A stretch of DNA of 64,000 nt from Calliopsis andreniformis. Its lineage: Eukaryota; Arthropoda; Insecta; Hymenoptera; Andrenidae. The stretch lies in NCBI RefSeq assembly GCF_051401765.1, contig NW_027480597.1:620001-684000 (forward strand). Direction: 5' to 3'. The notes under the pieces were generated by a model. It was not told the origin of the DNA. It did no database searches and was given only the letters and a program-made list of their open reading frames with translations. Every line of letters begins with the position of its first letter. Position 1 is the first letter of the stretch. This document shows, piece by piece, positions 1 to 13,039 of this stretch. Both the position numbers and the translations under genes were made by a program.

Positions 1-51
1 AAGGCTATGGCTATGTCTACGGCTGCTGTGGCTCTGGCTCTGGCTGCTATG
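1..51 (+). repeat. Signature motif, first copy (AAG...TCT ACG GCT GCT GTG GCT CTG GCT CTG)
   Basis: This 51-bp run of clustered substitutions recurs dozens of times with few changes. Further copies begin at AAG 595, 2902, 3565, 10198, 17929, 32767 and 35482. Plus frame 1 reads K-A-M-A-M-S-T-A-A-V-A-L-A-L-A-A-M. A common variant has CTGCCT in place of the second CTG context (near 9210 and 62575), or CCG in place of CTG (near 3600 and 13675). It is the best anchor for defining module boundaries. Why this cluster is kept while the surrounding GCT/ATG runs vary in length is unknown. Confidence 0.9.
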
Positions 52-1080
52 ACTCTGGCTGCTATGGCTATGGCTATGGCCGCTATGGCTGTGGTTATGG
101 CTGCTATGGCTATGGCTATGGCTGCTATGGCTATGGCTATGGCTGCTATGGCTATCGCTATGGCTGCTATGGCTATGGATATGGCTGATATGGCTGTGGC
201 TATGGCTATGGCTGCTATGACTATGGCTATGGCTGCTATGGCTATCGCTATGGCTGCTGTGACTATGACTATGGCTACGGCTATGGCTGCTATGTCCGCC
301 ATGGCTGTGCCTATGGCTGCTATGGCTATCGCTATGGCTGCTATGACTATGGCTATGGCTGCTATGACTATGGCTATGGCTGCTATGGCTACGGCTATGG
401 CTGCTATGGCTATGGCTATGGCTGCAATGGCTAAGGTTATGACTATGGCAGCTATGGCTATGGCTACGGCTGCTATGGCTATGGATGCTATGGCTATGTC
501 TACGGCTGCTGTGGCTCTGGCTCTGGCTGCTATGGATATGTCTATGGCTGCTATGGCTATGGCTGCTATAGCTATGGTTATGGCTATGGCTGCTAAGGCT
601 ATGGCTATGTCTACGGCTGCTGTGGTTCTGGCTCTGGCTGCTATAGCTATGGCTATGGCTGCTATGGCTATGGCTATGGCTGCTATGGCTATGGCTATGA
701 CTACTATGGCTGCTATGGCTATGGCTATGGCTGCTATGGCTACGGCTGTGGCTGCTATGGCTATGGCTATGGCTATAGCTGCTATGGCTGTGGCTATGAC
801 TATGGCTATTGCTGCTAAGGCTATGGCGATGGCTATGGCTGCTATGGCTATGGCCATGGCTGCTATGGCTGTGGTTATGTCTGCTATGGCTATGGCTATG
901 GCTGCTATGGTTATGGCTATGGCTGCTATGGCTGTGGCTATGGCTATGGTTGCTTTGTCTATGGCTATGGCCATGACTGCTATGGCTATGGCTATGGCTG
1001 CTATGGGTATGGCTATGGCTATGGCTGCTATGGGTATGGCTATGGCTATGGCTGCTATGGCTATGGCTATGGCTGCAATG

Positions 1081-1320
1081 GCTATGGCTATGGCTGCTAT
1101 GGCTATGGCTATGGCGGCTATGGCTGCTATGGCTATGGCTATGGCTACTATGGCTATGGATACGGCTGCTATGGCTATGGCTATGGCTATGTCTGCTATG
1201 GCTATGGCTATGGCTGCTATGGTTATGGCTATGGCGACTATGGCTGCTATGGCTATGGCTATGGCTACTATGGCTATGGATACGGCTGCTATGGCTATGG
1301 CTATGGCTATGTCTGCTATG
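1081..1320 (+). repeat. 120-bp tandem doublet carrying ACT ATG GCT ATG GAT ACG
   Basis: The marker ACT ATG GCT ATG GAT ACG GCT GCT followed by four ATG-GCT steps and TCT GCT occurs at 1147 and again 120 bp later. The first unit is introduced by GCG GCT and the second by GCG ACT. The same doublet recurs near 2521, 6930, 10620, 14650, 33900, 37370, 39350, 41510, 47180, 50430, 51650, 53530, 58130 and 60200. This makes it one of the commonest sub-modules in the array. Confidence 0.85.
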
Positions 1321-3558
1321 GCTATGGCTATGGCTGCTATGGCTATGGCTATGGCTATGGCTATGGCTGCTATGGCTGCTATGGCTATGGCTATGGCTAT
1401 GGCTATGGCTGCTATGGCTATGTCTTTGGCTATGGCTGCTATGGCTATGGTTTTGGATACAATGGCCATGGCTGTGGCGGCTATGGCTATTTCTATGGCT
1501 GCTATGGCTATGGTTATGTCTATGGCCCCTAAGGCTATGGCTATGTCTACGGCTGCTGTGGCTCTGGCTCTGGCTGCTATGGCTATGGCTATGGCTGCTA
1601 TGGCTATGGCTATGGCTGCTGTGGCTGTGGTTATGTCTGCTATGGCTATGGCTATGGCTGCTATGGTTATGGCTATGGCTGCTATGGCTGTGGCTATGGC
1701 TATGGCTGCTTTGTCTATGGCTATGGCCATGACTGCTATGGCTATGGCTATGGCTGCTATGGGTTTGGCTATGGCTATGGCTGCTATGGCTATGGCTATG
1801 TCTGCTATGGCTATGGCTATGGCTATGGCTGCTATGGCTATGTCTATGGCTATAACTGCTATGGCTATGGCTATGGCTGCTATGGCTATGGCTATGGCTG
1901 CTATGGCTGTGGTTATGGCTGCTATGGCTATTGCTATGGCTGCTATGGCTATGGCTATGGCTGCTATGGCTATGGCTATGGCTATGGCTGTTATGGCTAT
2001 GGCTATGGCTATGACTGCTATGGCTATGTCTATGGCTGCTATGGGTATGGCTATGCCTATGGCAGCTATGGCTATGACTATGGCTGCTATGGCTGTGGCT
2101 ATGTCTGCTATGGCTATGGCTATGGCTGCTATGTCTATGGCTATAACTGCTATGGCTATGGCTATGGCTGCTATGGCTATGGCTATGGCTGCTATGGCTG
2201 TGGTTATGGCTGCTATGGCTATTGCTATGGATGCTATGGCTATAGCTATGGCTGCTATGGCTATGGCTATGGCTACGGCTGCTAAGGCTATGGCTATGTC
2301 TACGGCTGCAGTGGCTCTGGCTCCGGCTGCTATGGGTATGCCTATGGCTGCTATGGCTATCGCTACGGCTGCTATGGCTATGGCTATGGCTGCTATGGCT
2401 ATGGCTATGGCTGCTATAGCCATGGGTATGTCTATGGCTGCCAAGGCTATGGCTATGTCTACGGCTGCTGTGGCTCTGGCTCTGGCTGCTATGGCTATGT
2501 CTATGGCTGCTATGGCTATGGCTATGGCGGCTATGGCTGCTATGGCTATGGCTATGGCTACTATGGCTATGGATACGGCTGCTATGGCTATGGCTATGGC
2601 TATGTCTGCTATGGCTATGGCTATGGCTGCTATGGTTATGGCTATGGCGACTATGGCTGCTATGGCTATGGCTATGGCTACTATGGCTATGGATACGGCT
2701 GCTATGGCTATGGCTATGGCTATGTCTGCTATGGCTATGGCTATGGCTTCTATGGCTATGGCTATGGCTATGGCTATGGCTGCTATGGCTATGTCTTTGG
2801 CTATGGCTGCTATGGCTATGGTTTTGGATACAATGGCCATGGCTGTGGCGGCTATGGCTATTTCTATGGCTGCTATGGCTATGGTTATGTCTATGGCCCC
2901 TAAGGCTATGGCTATGTCTACGGCTGCTGTGGCTCTGGCTCTGGCTGCTATGGCTATGGCTATGGCTGCTATGGCTATGGCTATGGCTGCTATGGCTGTG
3001 GTTATGGCTGCTATGGCTATTGCTATGGCTGCTATGGCTATGGCTATGGCTGCTATGGCTATGGCTATGGCTATGGCTGTTATGGCTATTGCTATGGCTA
3101 TGACTGCTATGGCTATGTCTATGGCTGCTATGGGTATGGCTATGCCTATGGCAGCTATGGCTATGACTATGGCTGCTATGGCTATGGCTATGGCTGCTAT
3201 GGCCATGGTTATGTCTATGGCTGCCAAGGCTATGGCTATGTCTACGGCTGCTGTGGCTCTGGCTCTGGCTGCTATGGCTATGGCTATGGCTGCTATGGCT
3301 ATGGCTATGGCTGCTATGGCTGTGGTTATGGCTGCTATGGCTATTGCTATGGCTGCTATGGCTATGGCTATGGCTGCTATGGCTATGGCTATGGCTGCTA
3401 CGGCTATGGCTATGGCTATGGCTATGGCTGCTATGGCTATGGCTGCTATGGCTATGGCTATGGCTATGACTGCTATGGCTATGGCTATGGCTGCTATGGC
3501 TATCGCTATGGCTGCTATGGCTATGGCTATGGCTGCTATGGCTATGGTTATGGCTATG

Positions 3559-5214
3559 AATGCTAAGGCTATGGCTATGTCTACGGCTGCTGTGGCTCTG
3601 GCTCCGGCTGCTATGGCTATGGCTATGGCTATGACTGCTATGGCTATGGCTATGGCCGCTATGGATATGGCTATGGCTATGGCTGCTATTGCTACGGCTT
3701 TGGCTACTATGGCCATTGGTATGGCTGCTATGGCTATGGCTATGGCTGCTATGGCTATGGCTATGGCTACGGCTGCTAAGGCTATGGCTATGTCTACGGC
3801 CGCAGTGGCTCTGGCTCCGGCTGCTATGGGTATGCCTATGGCTGCTATGGCTATCGCTACGGCTGCTATGGCTATGGCTATGGCTGCTATGGCTATGGCT
3901 ATGGCTGCTATGGCCATGGTTATGTCTATGGCTGCCAAGGCTATGGCTATGTCTACGGCTGCTGTGGCTCTGGCTCTGGCTGCTATGGCTATGGCTATGG
4001 CTGCTATGGCTATGGCTATGGCGGCTATGGCTGTGGTTATGGCTGCTATGGCTATTGCTATGGCTGCTATGGCTATGGCTATGGCTGCTATGGCTATGGT
4101 TATGGCTATGAATGCTAAGGCTATGGCTATGTCTACGGCTGCTGTGGCTCTGGCTCCGGCTGCTATGGCTATGGCTATGGCTATGACTGCTATGGCTATG
4201 GCTATGGCCGCTATGGATATGGCTATGGCTATGGCTGCTATTGCTACGGCTTTGGCTACTATGGCCATTGGTATGGCTGCTATGGCTATGGCTATGGCTG
4301 CTATGGCTATGGCTATGGCTACGGCTGCTAAGGCTATGGCTATGTCTACGGCCGCAGTGGCTCTGGCTCCGGCTGCTATGGGTATGCCTATGGCTGCTAT
4401 GGCTATCGCTACGGCTGCTATGGCTATGGCTATGGCTGCTATGGCTATGGCTATGGCTGCTATGGCCATGGTTATGTCTATGGCTGCCAAGGCTATGGCT
4501 ATGTCTACGGCTGCTGTGGCTCTGGCTATGGCTGCTATGGCTATGGCTGCTATGGCTATGGCTATGGCTATGACTGCTATGGCTATGGCTATGGCTGCTA
4601 TGGCTATCGCTATGGCTGCTATGGCTATGGCTATGGCTGCTATGGCTATGGTTATGGCTATGAATGCTAAGGCTATGGCTATGTCTACGGCTGCTGTGGC
4701 TCTGGCTCCGGCTGCTATGGCTATGGCTATGGCTATGACTGCTATGGCTATGGCTATGGCCGCTATGGATATGGCTATGGCTATGGCTGCTATTGCTACG
4801 GCTTTGGCTACTATGGCCATTGGTATGGCTGCTATGGCTATGGCTATGGCTGCTATGGCTATGGCTGCTATGGCTATGGCTATGCCTATGGCTGCTATGG
4901 CTATCGCTACGGCTGCTATGGCTATGGCTATGGCTGCTATGGCTATGGCTATGGCTGCTATGGCCATGGTTATGTCTATGGCTGCCAAGGCTATGGCTAT
5001 GTCTACGGCTGCTGTGGCTCTGGCTCTGGCTGCTATGGCTATGGCTATGGCTGCTATGGCTATGGCTATGGCTGCTATGGCTGTGGTTATGGCTGCTATG
5101 GCTATTGCTATGGCTGCTATGGCTATGGCTATGGCTGCTATGGCTATGGCTATGGCTATGGCTGCTATGGCTGTGGCTATGGCTATGACGGCTATGGCTA
5201 TGGCTATGGCTGCT
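3559..5214 (+). repeat. 552-bp direct repeat, about three copies
   Basis: The rare triplet AAT in ATG AAT GCT AAG lies at 3559, 4111 and 4663, exactly 552 bp apart. Each is followed by the signature motif with CCG, then GCT ATT GCT ACG GCT TTG GCT ACT ATG GCC ATT GGT. The copies are mosaic: the second has a shortened end near 4520, and the third lacks a signature block near 4865. The overall 552-bp register is still kept. A fourth AAT lies at 5629, 966 bp on. Confidence 0.85.
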
Positions 5215-8200
5215 ATGGGTATGGCTATGGCTATGGCTGCTATGGTTATGGCTATGGCTGCTATGGCTATGGCTATGGCTATGGCTGCTATGGCTATGGC
5301 TATAGCTATGACTGCTATGGCTATGGCTATGGCTGCTATGGGTATGGCTATGCCTATGGCTGCTATGGCTATGGCCATGACTGCTATGGCTGTGGCTATG
5401 ACTGCTCTGGCTATGGCTATGGCTGCTGTGGCTATGGCTATGGCTGCTATGGCTATGGCTATGGCTGCTACGGCTATGGCTATGGCTATGGCTATGGCTG
5501 CTATGGCTATGGCTGTTATGGCTATGGCTATGGCTATGACTGCTATGGCTATGGCTATGGCTGCTATGGCTATCGCTATGGCTGCTATGGCTATGGCTAT
5601 GGCTGCTATGGCTATGGTTATGGCTATGAATGCTAAGGCTATGGCTATGTCTACGGCTGCTGTGGCTCTGGCTCCGGCTGCTATGGGTATGCCTATGGCT
5701 GCTATGGTTATCGCTATGGCTGCTATGGCTGCTATGGCTATGGCTATGGCTGCTACGGCTATGGCTATGGCTGCTATGGTTATGGCTATGGCTATGGCTA
5801 TGGCTGCTATGGCTATGTCTATGTCTATGGCTATGGCTGCTATGGCTATGGCTTTGGCTACTATGGCCATGGCTATGGCAGCTATGGCTATAGCTATGGC
5901 TGCTATGGCTATGGCTATGGGTGCTATGGCTGTGGCTGTGGCTGCTTTGGTTATGGCTATGGCTGCTATGGCTATGGCTATGGCTATGGGTGCTATGGCT
6001 ATGGCTATGGCTATGACTGCTATGGCTATGGCTATGGCTGCTATGGTTATGGCTATGGCGACTATGCGTGCTATGGCTATTGCTATGGCTACTATGGCTA
6101 TGGATACGGCTGCTATGGCTATGGCTATGGCTATGTCTGCTATGGCTATGGCTATGTCTGCTATGGCTATGGCTATGGCTATGGCTATGGCTGCTATGGC
6201 TATGTCTTTGGCTATGGCTGCTATGGCTATGGTTTTGGATACTATGGCCATGGCTGTGACGGCTATGGCTATGGCTATGGCTGCTATGGCTATGGTTATG
6301 TCTATGGCTCCTAAGGCTATGGCTATGTCTACGGCTGCTGTGGCTCTGCCTCTGGCTGCTATGGCTATGGCTGCTATGGCTGTGGCTATGGCTGCTATGG
6401 CTGTGGTTATGTCTGCTATGGCTATGGCTGCTATGGTTATGGCTATGGCTGCTATGGCTGTGGCTATGGCTGCGGCTGCTATGGCTATGGCTGCTGTGGC
6501 TATGGCTATGGCTAAGGCTGCTGTGGCTATGGCTATGGCCGCTTTGGCAGTGGCTACAGCTGCTATGGCTATAGCTATGGCATTGGCTGCTATGGCTATG
6601 GCTATGATTATGGCTGCTATGCCTGTGGCTATGTGTGTGTCTACTATGGATATAGCTATGGCTGCTATGGCTCTGCCTACGGCTGCTATGGCTATCGCTA
6701 TGGCTGCTATGGCTATGGTTATGGCTGCTATGGCTATGGCTATGGCTGCTACGGCTGTGGCTATGGCTGCAATGGCTGTGACTATGGCTGCTATGTCTGT
6801 GGCTATGTGTGTGTCTACTATGGATATAGCTATGGCTGCTATGGCTCTGCCTACGGCTGCTATGGCTATGGCTATGGCGGCAATGGCTATGGCTATGGCT
6901 GCTATGGCTATGGCTATGGCGGCTATGGCTGCTATGGCTATGGCTATGGCTACTATGGCTATGGATACGGCTGCTATGGCTATGGCTATGGCTATGTCTG
7001 CTATGGCTATGGCTATGGCTGCTATGGTTATGGCTATGGCGACTATGGCTGCTATGGCTATGGCTATGGCTACTATGGCTATGGATACGGCTGCTATGGC
7101 TATGGCTATGGCTATGTCTGCTATGGCTATGGCTATGGCTGCTATGGCTATGGCTATGGCTATGGCTATGGCTGCTATGGCTATGTCTTTGGCTATGGCT
7201 GCTATGGCTATGGTTTTGGATACAATGGCCATGGCTGTGGCGGCTATGGCTATTTCTATGGCTGCTCTGGCTATGGTTATGTCTATGGCCCCTAAGGCTA
7301 TGGCTATGTCTACGGCTGCTGTGGCTCTGGCTCTGGCTGCTATGGCTATGGCTATGGCTGCTACGGCTATGGCTATGGCTGCTGTGGCTGTGGTTATGTC
7401 TGCTATGGCTATGGCTATGGCTGCTATGGTTATGGCTATGGCTGCTATTTCTGTGGCTATGGCTATGGCTGCTTTGTCTATGGCTATGGCCATGACTGCT
7501 ATGGCTATGGCTATGGCTGCTATGGGTTTGGCTATGGCTATGGCTATGTCTGCTATGGCTATGGCTATGGCTATGGCTGCTATGGCTATGTCTATGGCTA
7601 TAACTGCTATGGCTATGGCTATGGCTGCTATGGCTATGGCTATGGCTGCTATGGCTGTGGTTATGGCTGCTATGGCTATTGCTATGGCTGCTATGGCTAT
7701 GGCTATGGCTGCTATGGCTATGGCTATGGCTATGGCTGCTATGGCTATGGCTATGGCTATGACTGCTATGGCTATGTCTATGGCTGCTATGGGTATGGCT
7801 ATCCCTATGGCAGCTATGGCTATGGCTATGGCTGCTATGGCTGTGGCTATGTCTACTATGGCTATGGCTATGGCTGCTATGGCTATGGCTATGGCTGCTA
7901 TGGCTATGGCTATGGCCATGGCTGCTGTGGCTATGGCTATGGCTATGACTGCTATGGCTATGGCTATGGCCGCTATGGATATGGCTATGGCTATGGCTGC
8001 TATGGCTACGGCTTTGGCTACTATGGCCATTGGTATGGCTGCTATGGCTATGGCTATGGCTATGACTGCTATGGCTATGGCTATGGCTGCTGTGGGTATG
8101 ACTATGGCTGCTATGGCTATGGCTATGGCTGCTATGGCTATGGCTATGGGTGCTATGGCTGTGGCTATGGCTGCTTTGGTTGTGGCTATGGCTGCTATGG

Positions 8201-10280
8201 CTATGGCTATGTCTACGGCTGCTGTGGCTCTGGCTCTGGCTGCTATGGCTATGGCTATGGCTGCTATGGCTATGGCTATGGGTGCTATGGCTGTGGCTAT
8301 GGCTGCTTTGGTTATGGCTATGGCTGCTATGGCTATGGCTATGGCTATGGCTGCAATGGCTATGGCTATGACTATGACTGCTATGGCTATGGCTATGGCT
8401 GCTATGGATATGGCTATGCCTATGGCTGCTATGGCTACGGCTTTGGCTACTATGACCATTGCAATGGCTGCTATGGCTATGGCTATGGCTGCTATGGGTA
8501 TGGTTATGGCTATGGCTGCTAAGGCTATGGCTATGCCTACGGCTGCTGTGGCTCTGGCTCCGGCTGCTATGAGTATGCCTATGGCTGCTATGGCTATCGC
8601 TATGGCTGCTATGGCTGCTACGCCTATGGCTATGGCTGCTATGGCTATGGCTATGGCTGCTATGGCTATGGCTATGGCTGCTATGGCTGTGGTTATGGCT
8701 GCTATGGCTATGGCTATGGCTGCTATGGCTGCGGCTATGCCTGATATGACTATGGCTATGGCTGCTATGGCTATGGCTGTGTCTACTATGGCTGCTATGG
8801 CTATAGCTATGGCGGCTATGGCTGCTATGGCTATGGCTATGGCTACTATGTCTATGGATACGGCTGCTATGGCTATGGCTATGGCTATGTCTGCTATGGC
8901 TATGGCTATGGCTGCTATGGTTATGGCTATGGCGACTATGGGTGCTATGGCTATTGCTATGGCTACTATGGCTATGGATACGGCTGCTATGGCTATGGCT
9001 ATGGCTATGTCTGCTATGGCTATGGCTATGGCTGCTATGGCTATGGCTATGGCTATGGCTATGGCTGCTATGGCTATGTCTTTGGCTATGGCTGCTAAGG
9101 CTATGGTTTTGGATACTATGGCCATGGCTGTGGCGGCTATGGCTATGGCTATGGCTGCTATGGCTATGGTTATGTCTATGGCTCCTAAGGCTATGGCTAT
9201 GTCTACGGCTGCTGTGGCTCTGCCTCTGGCTGCTATGGCTATGGCTATGGCTGCTATGGCTGTGGCTATGGCTGCTATGGCTGTGGTTATGTCTGCTATG
9301 GCTATGGCTGCTATGGTTATGGCTATGGCTGCTATGGCTGTGGCTATGGCTGCGGCTGCTACGGCTAAGGCTGCTATGGCTATGGCTATGGCTTCTATGG
9401 CTATGGTTATGACTATGGCAGCTATGGCTATGGCTATGACTGCTATGGCTATGGCTATGGCTACGGCTATGGCTGCTATGGCTATGTCTATGGCTATGGC
9501 TGCTATGGCTATGGCTTTGGCTACTATCTCCATGGATATGGCTGCTATGGCTATGGCTATGGCTGCTATGGCTATGGTTATGTCTACGGCTGCTAAGGCT
9601 ATGGCTATGTCTACGGCTGCTGTGGCTCTGCCTCTGGCTGCTGTGGCTATGTCTATGGCTGCTATGGCTATGGCTATGGCTGCTGTGGCTGTGGTTATGG
9701 CTGCTATAGCTATGGCTATGGCTGCTATGGATATGGCTATGGCTGCTATGGCTATGGCTATGGCTATGGCTGCTATGGGTATGGTTATGGCTATGGCTGC
9801 TATGGCTATATCTATGGCTGCTATGGCTATGGCTATGGCTATGGCTGCTATGACTGTGGCTATGGCTGCTATGGCTATGGCTATGGCTGCTATGGCTATG
9901 GCTATGGCTGCTATGGCTATGGTTATGTCTACGGCTGCTAAGGCTATGGCTATGTCTACGGCTGCTGTGGCTCTGCCTCTGGCTGCTGTGGCTATGTCTA
10001 TGGCTATGGCTATGGCTGCTATGGCTATGGCTACGGCTATGGTTTTGGCGGCTATGGTTATGTCTATGGCTATGGCTGCAATGGCTATGGCTTTGGCTAC
10101 TATGGCCATGGCTATGGCTTTGGCTACTATGGCCATGGCTGTGGCTGCTGTGGCTATGGCTATGGCTGCTATGGCTATGATTATGTCTATGGCTGCTAAG
10201 GCTATGGCTATGTCTACGGCTGCTGTGGCTCTGGCTCTGGCTGCTACGGCTCTGGCTGCTATGGCTATGGCTATGGCCGC
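5040..10280 (+). repeat. 5-kb block, copy A
   Basis: Matches about 13040 to 18010. The offset is 8001 up to about 6520 (AAT 5629 and 13630) and 7731 afterwards (marker ATG TGT GTG TCT at 6805 and 14536; GCA ATG at 8461 and 16192; AAG 10198 and 17929). Copy A therefore carries 270 bp that copy B lacks, including an extra ATG TGT GTG TCT marker at 6631. Substitutions between the copies are few (about 18 counted), and I saw no 1- or 2-bp indel. Confidence 0.85.
6633..7295 (+). other. Representative Cys/Tyr/Gly short ORF (220 codons, GTG start), likely spurious
   Basis: The third plus phase reads TGC TAT GGC and gives C-Y-G-Y-G-Y-G repeats. This superficially recalls high glycine-tyrosine keratin-associated or eggshell-type proteins. 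Similar short ORFs recur wherever the ATG TGT GTG TCT marker occurs (14538, 36234, 38346, 40512, 46098, 48294). The starts are GTG. The frame is cut every few hundred bases by TAA from GCT AAG and TGA from GCT GAT. Ends differ between copies, so I do not regard these as genes. Confidence 0.15.
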
Positions 10281-13039
10281 TATGGCTATGGCTATGGCTG
10301 CAATGGCTAAGGTTATGACTATGGCAGCTATGGCTATGGCTACGGCTGCTATGGCTATGGATGCTATGGCTATGTCTACGGCTGCTGTGGCTCTGGCTCT
10401 GGCTGCTATGGATATGTCTATGGCTGCTATGGCTATGGCTGCTATAGCTATGGTTATGGCTATGGCTGCTAAGGCTATGGCTATGTCTACGGCTGCTGTG
10501 GTTCTGGCTCTGGCTGCTATAGCTATGGCTATGGCTGCTATGGCTATGGCTATGGCTGCTATGGCTATGGCTATGGCTGCAATGGCTATGGCTATGGCTG
10601 CTATGGCTATGGCTATGGCGGCTATGGCTGCTATGGCTATGGCTATGGCTACTATGGCTATGGATACGGCTGCTATGGCTATGGCTATGGCTATGTCTGC
10701 TATGGCTATGGCTATGGCTGCTATGGTTATGGCTATGGCGACTATGGCTGCTATGGCTATGGCTATGGCTACTATGGCTATGGATACGGCTGCTATGGCT
10801 ATGGCTATGGCTATGTCTGCTATGGCTATGGCTATGGCTGCTATGGCTATGGCTATGGCTATGGCTATGGCTGCTATGGCTATGTCTTTGGCTATGGCTG
10901 CTATGGCTATGGTTTTGGATACAATGGCCATGGCTGTGGCGGCTATGGCTATTTCTATGGCTGCTATGGCTATGGTTATGTCTATGGCCCCTAAGGCTAT
11001 GGCTATGTCTACGGCTGCTGTGGCTCTGGCTCTGGCTGCTATGGCTATGGCTATGACTGCTATGGCTATGGCTATGGCTGCTGTGGCTGTGGTTATGTCT
11101 GCTATGGCTATGGCTATGGCTGCTATGGTTATGGCTATGGCCGCTATGGCTGTGGCTATGGCTATGGCTGCTTTGTCTATGGCTATGGCCATGACTGCTA
11201 TGGCTATGGCTATGGCTGCTATGGGTTTGGCTATGGCTATGGCTGCTATGGCTATGGCTATGTGTGCTATGGCTATGGCTATGGCTATGGCTGCTATGGC
11301 TATGTCTATGGCTATAACTGCTATGGCTATGGCTATGGCTGCTATGGCTATGGCTATGGCTGCTATGGCTGTGGTTATGGCTGCTATGGCTATTGCTATG
11401 GCTGCTATGGCTATGGCTATGGCTGCTATGGCTATGGCTATGGCTATGGCTGTTATGGCTATGGCTATGGCTATGACTGCTATGGCTATGTCTATGGCTG
11501 CTATGGGTATGGCTATGCCTATGGCTGCTATGGCTATGGCTATGTCTACTATGGCTGCTATGGCTATGGCTATGGCTGCTATGGCTACGGCTGTGGCTGC
11601 TATGGCTATGGCTATGGCTATAGCTGCTATGGCTATGGCTATGACTATGGCTATTGCTGCTAAGGCTATGGCGATGGCTATGGCTGCTATGGCTATGGCT
11701 ATGGCTGCTATGGCTGTGGTTATGTCTGCTATGGCTATGGCTATGGCTGCTATGGTTATGGCTATGGCTGCTATGGCTGTGGCTATGACTATGGCTGCTT
11801 TGTCTCTGGCTATGGCCATGATTGCTATGGCTATGGCTATGGCTGCTATGGGTATGGCTATGGCTATGGCTGCTATGGCTATGGCTATGTCTGCTATGGC
11901 TATGGCTATGGCTATAGCTGCTATGGCTATGTCTATGGCTATGACTGCTATGGCTATGGCTATGGCTGCTATGGCTATGGCTATGGCTGCTATGGCTGTG
12001 GTTATGGCTGCTATGGCTATTGCTATGGCTGCTATGGCTATGGCTATGGCTGCTATGGCTATGGCTATGGCTGCTATGGCTATGGCTGTGGCTATGACTG
12101 CTATGGCTATGTCTATGGCTGCTATGGGTATGGCTATGCCTATGGCAGCTATGGCTATGGCTATGGCTGCTATGGCTGTGGCTATGGCCGCTATGGCTGT
12201 GGTTATGGCTGCTATGGCTATGGCTATGGCTGCTATGGCTATGGCTATGGCTGCTATGGCTATCGCTATGGCTGCTATGGCTATGGATATGGCTGATATG
12301 GCTGTGGCTATGGCTATGGCTGCTATGACTATGGCTATGGCTGCTATGGCTATCGCTATTTCTGCTGTGACTATGACTATGGCTACGGCTATGGCTGCTA
12401 TGTCCGCCATGGCTGTGGCTATGGCTGCTATGGCTATCGCTATGGCTGCTATGACTATGGCTATGGCTATGGCTGTTATGGCTATGGCTATGGCTATGAC
12501 TGCTATGGCTATGTCTATGGCTGCTATGGGTATGGCTATGGCTATGGCAGCTATGGCTATGACTATGGCTGCTATGGCTGTGGCTATGTCTGCTATGGCT
12601 ATGGCTGTGGCTGCTATGGCTATGGCTATGGCTGCTATGGCTATGGCTATGGCCATGGCTGCTATGGCTATGGCTATGGCTATGACTGCTATGGCTATGG
12701 CTATGGCCGCTATGGATATGGCTATGGCTATGGCTGCTATGGCTACGGCTTTGGCTACTATGGCCATTGGTATGGCTGCTAAGGCTATGGCTATGGCTGC
12801 TATGGCTATGGCTATGGCTACGGCTGCTAAGGCTATGGCTATGTCTACGGCTGCAGTGGCTCTGGCTCCGGCTGCTATGGGTATGCCTATGGCTGCTATG
12901 GCTATCGCTACGGCTGCTATGGCTATGGCTATGGCTGCTATGGCTATGGCTATGGCTGCTATGGCCATGGTTATGTCTATGGCTGCCAAGGCTATGGCTA
13001 TGTCTACGGCTGCTGTGGCTCTGGCTCTGGCTGCTATGG
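10281..13039 (+). repeat. Mosaic stretch joining the two 5-kb blocks
   Basis: No gene is seen. It begins with a copy of the 421 to 660 module (GCA at 424 and 10300, offset 9876) and continues through the GAT ACG doublet near 10620 and the GTT TTG GAT ACA ATG GCC module near 10912. It then holds a segment from TCT at 11545 that matches 18355 (offset 6810), and the TCC GCC module at 12403. The part near 12660 to 12960 resembles the 552-bp repeat of the 3.5 to 5-kb region. Confidence 0.8.

Larger units (their letters stand above)
1..3060 (+). repeat. Left copy of a 3-kb block duplicated about 32.7 kb away
   Basis: Matches 32767 to about 35645. The offset is 32766 from base 1 to about 1320, 32724 around 1450 to 2221, and 32580 at AAG 2902, so the copies differ by length changes of 42 and 144 bp, both multiples of 3. 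Shared rare markers are TCC GCC at 295 and 33061, GCT GCA ATG GCT AAG GTT near 421, and ATT GCT ATG GAT at 2221 and 34945. In the part I compared I saw only about six substitutions. Boundaries are approximate. Confidence 0.85.
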
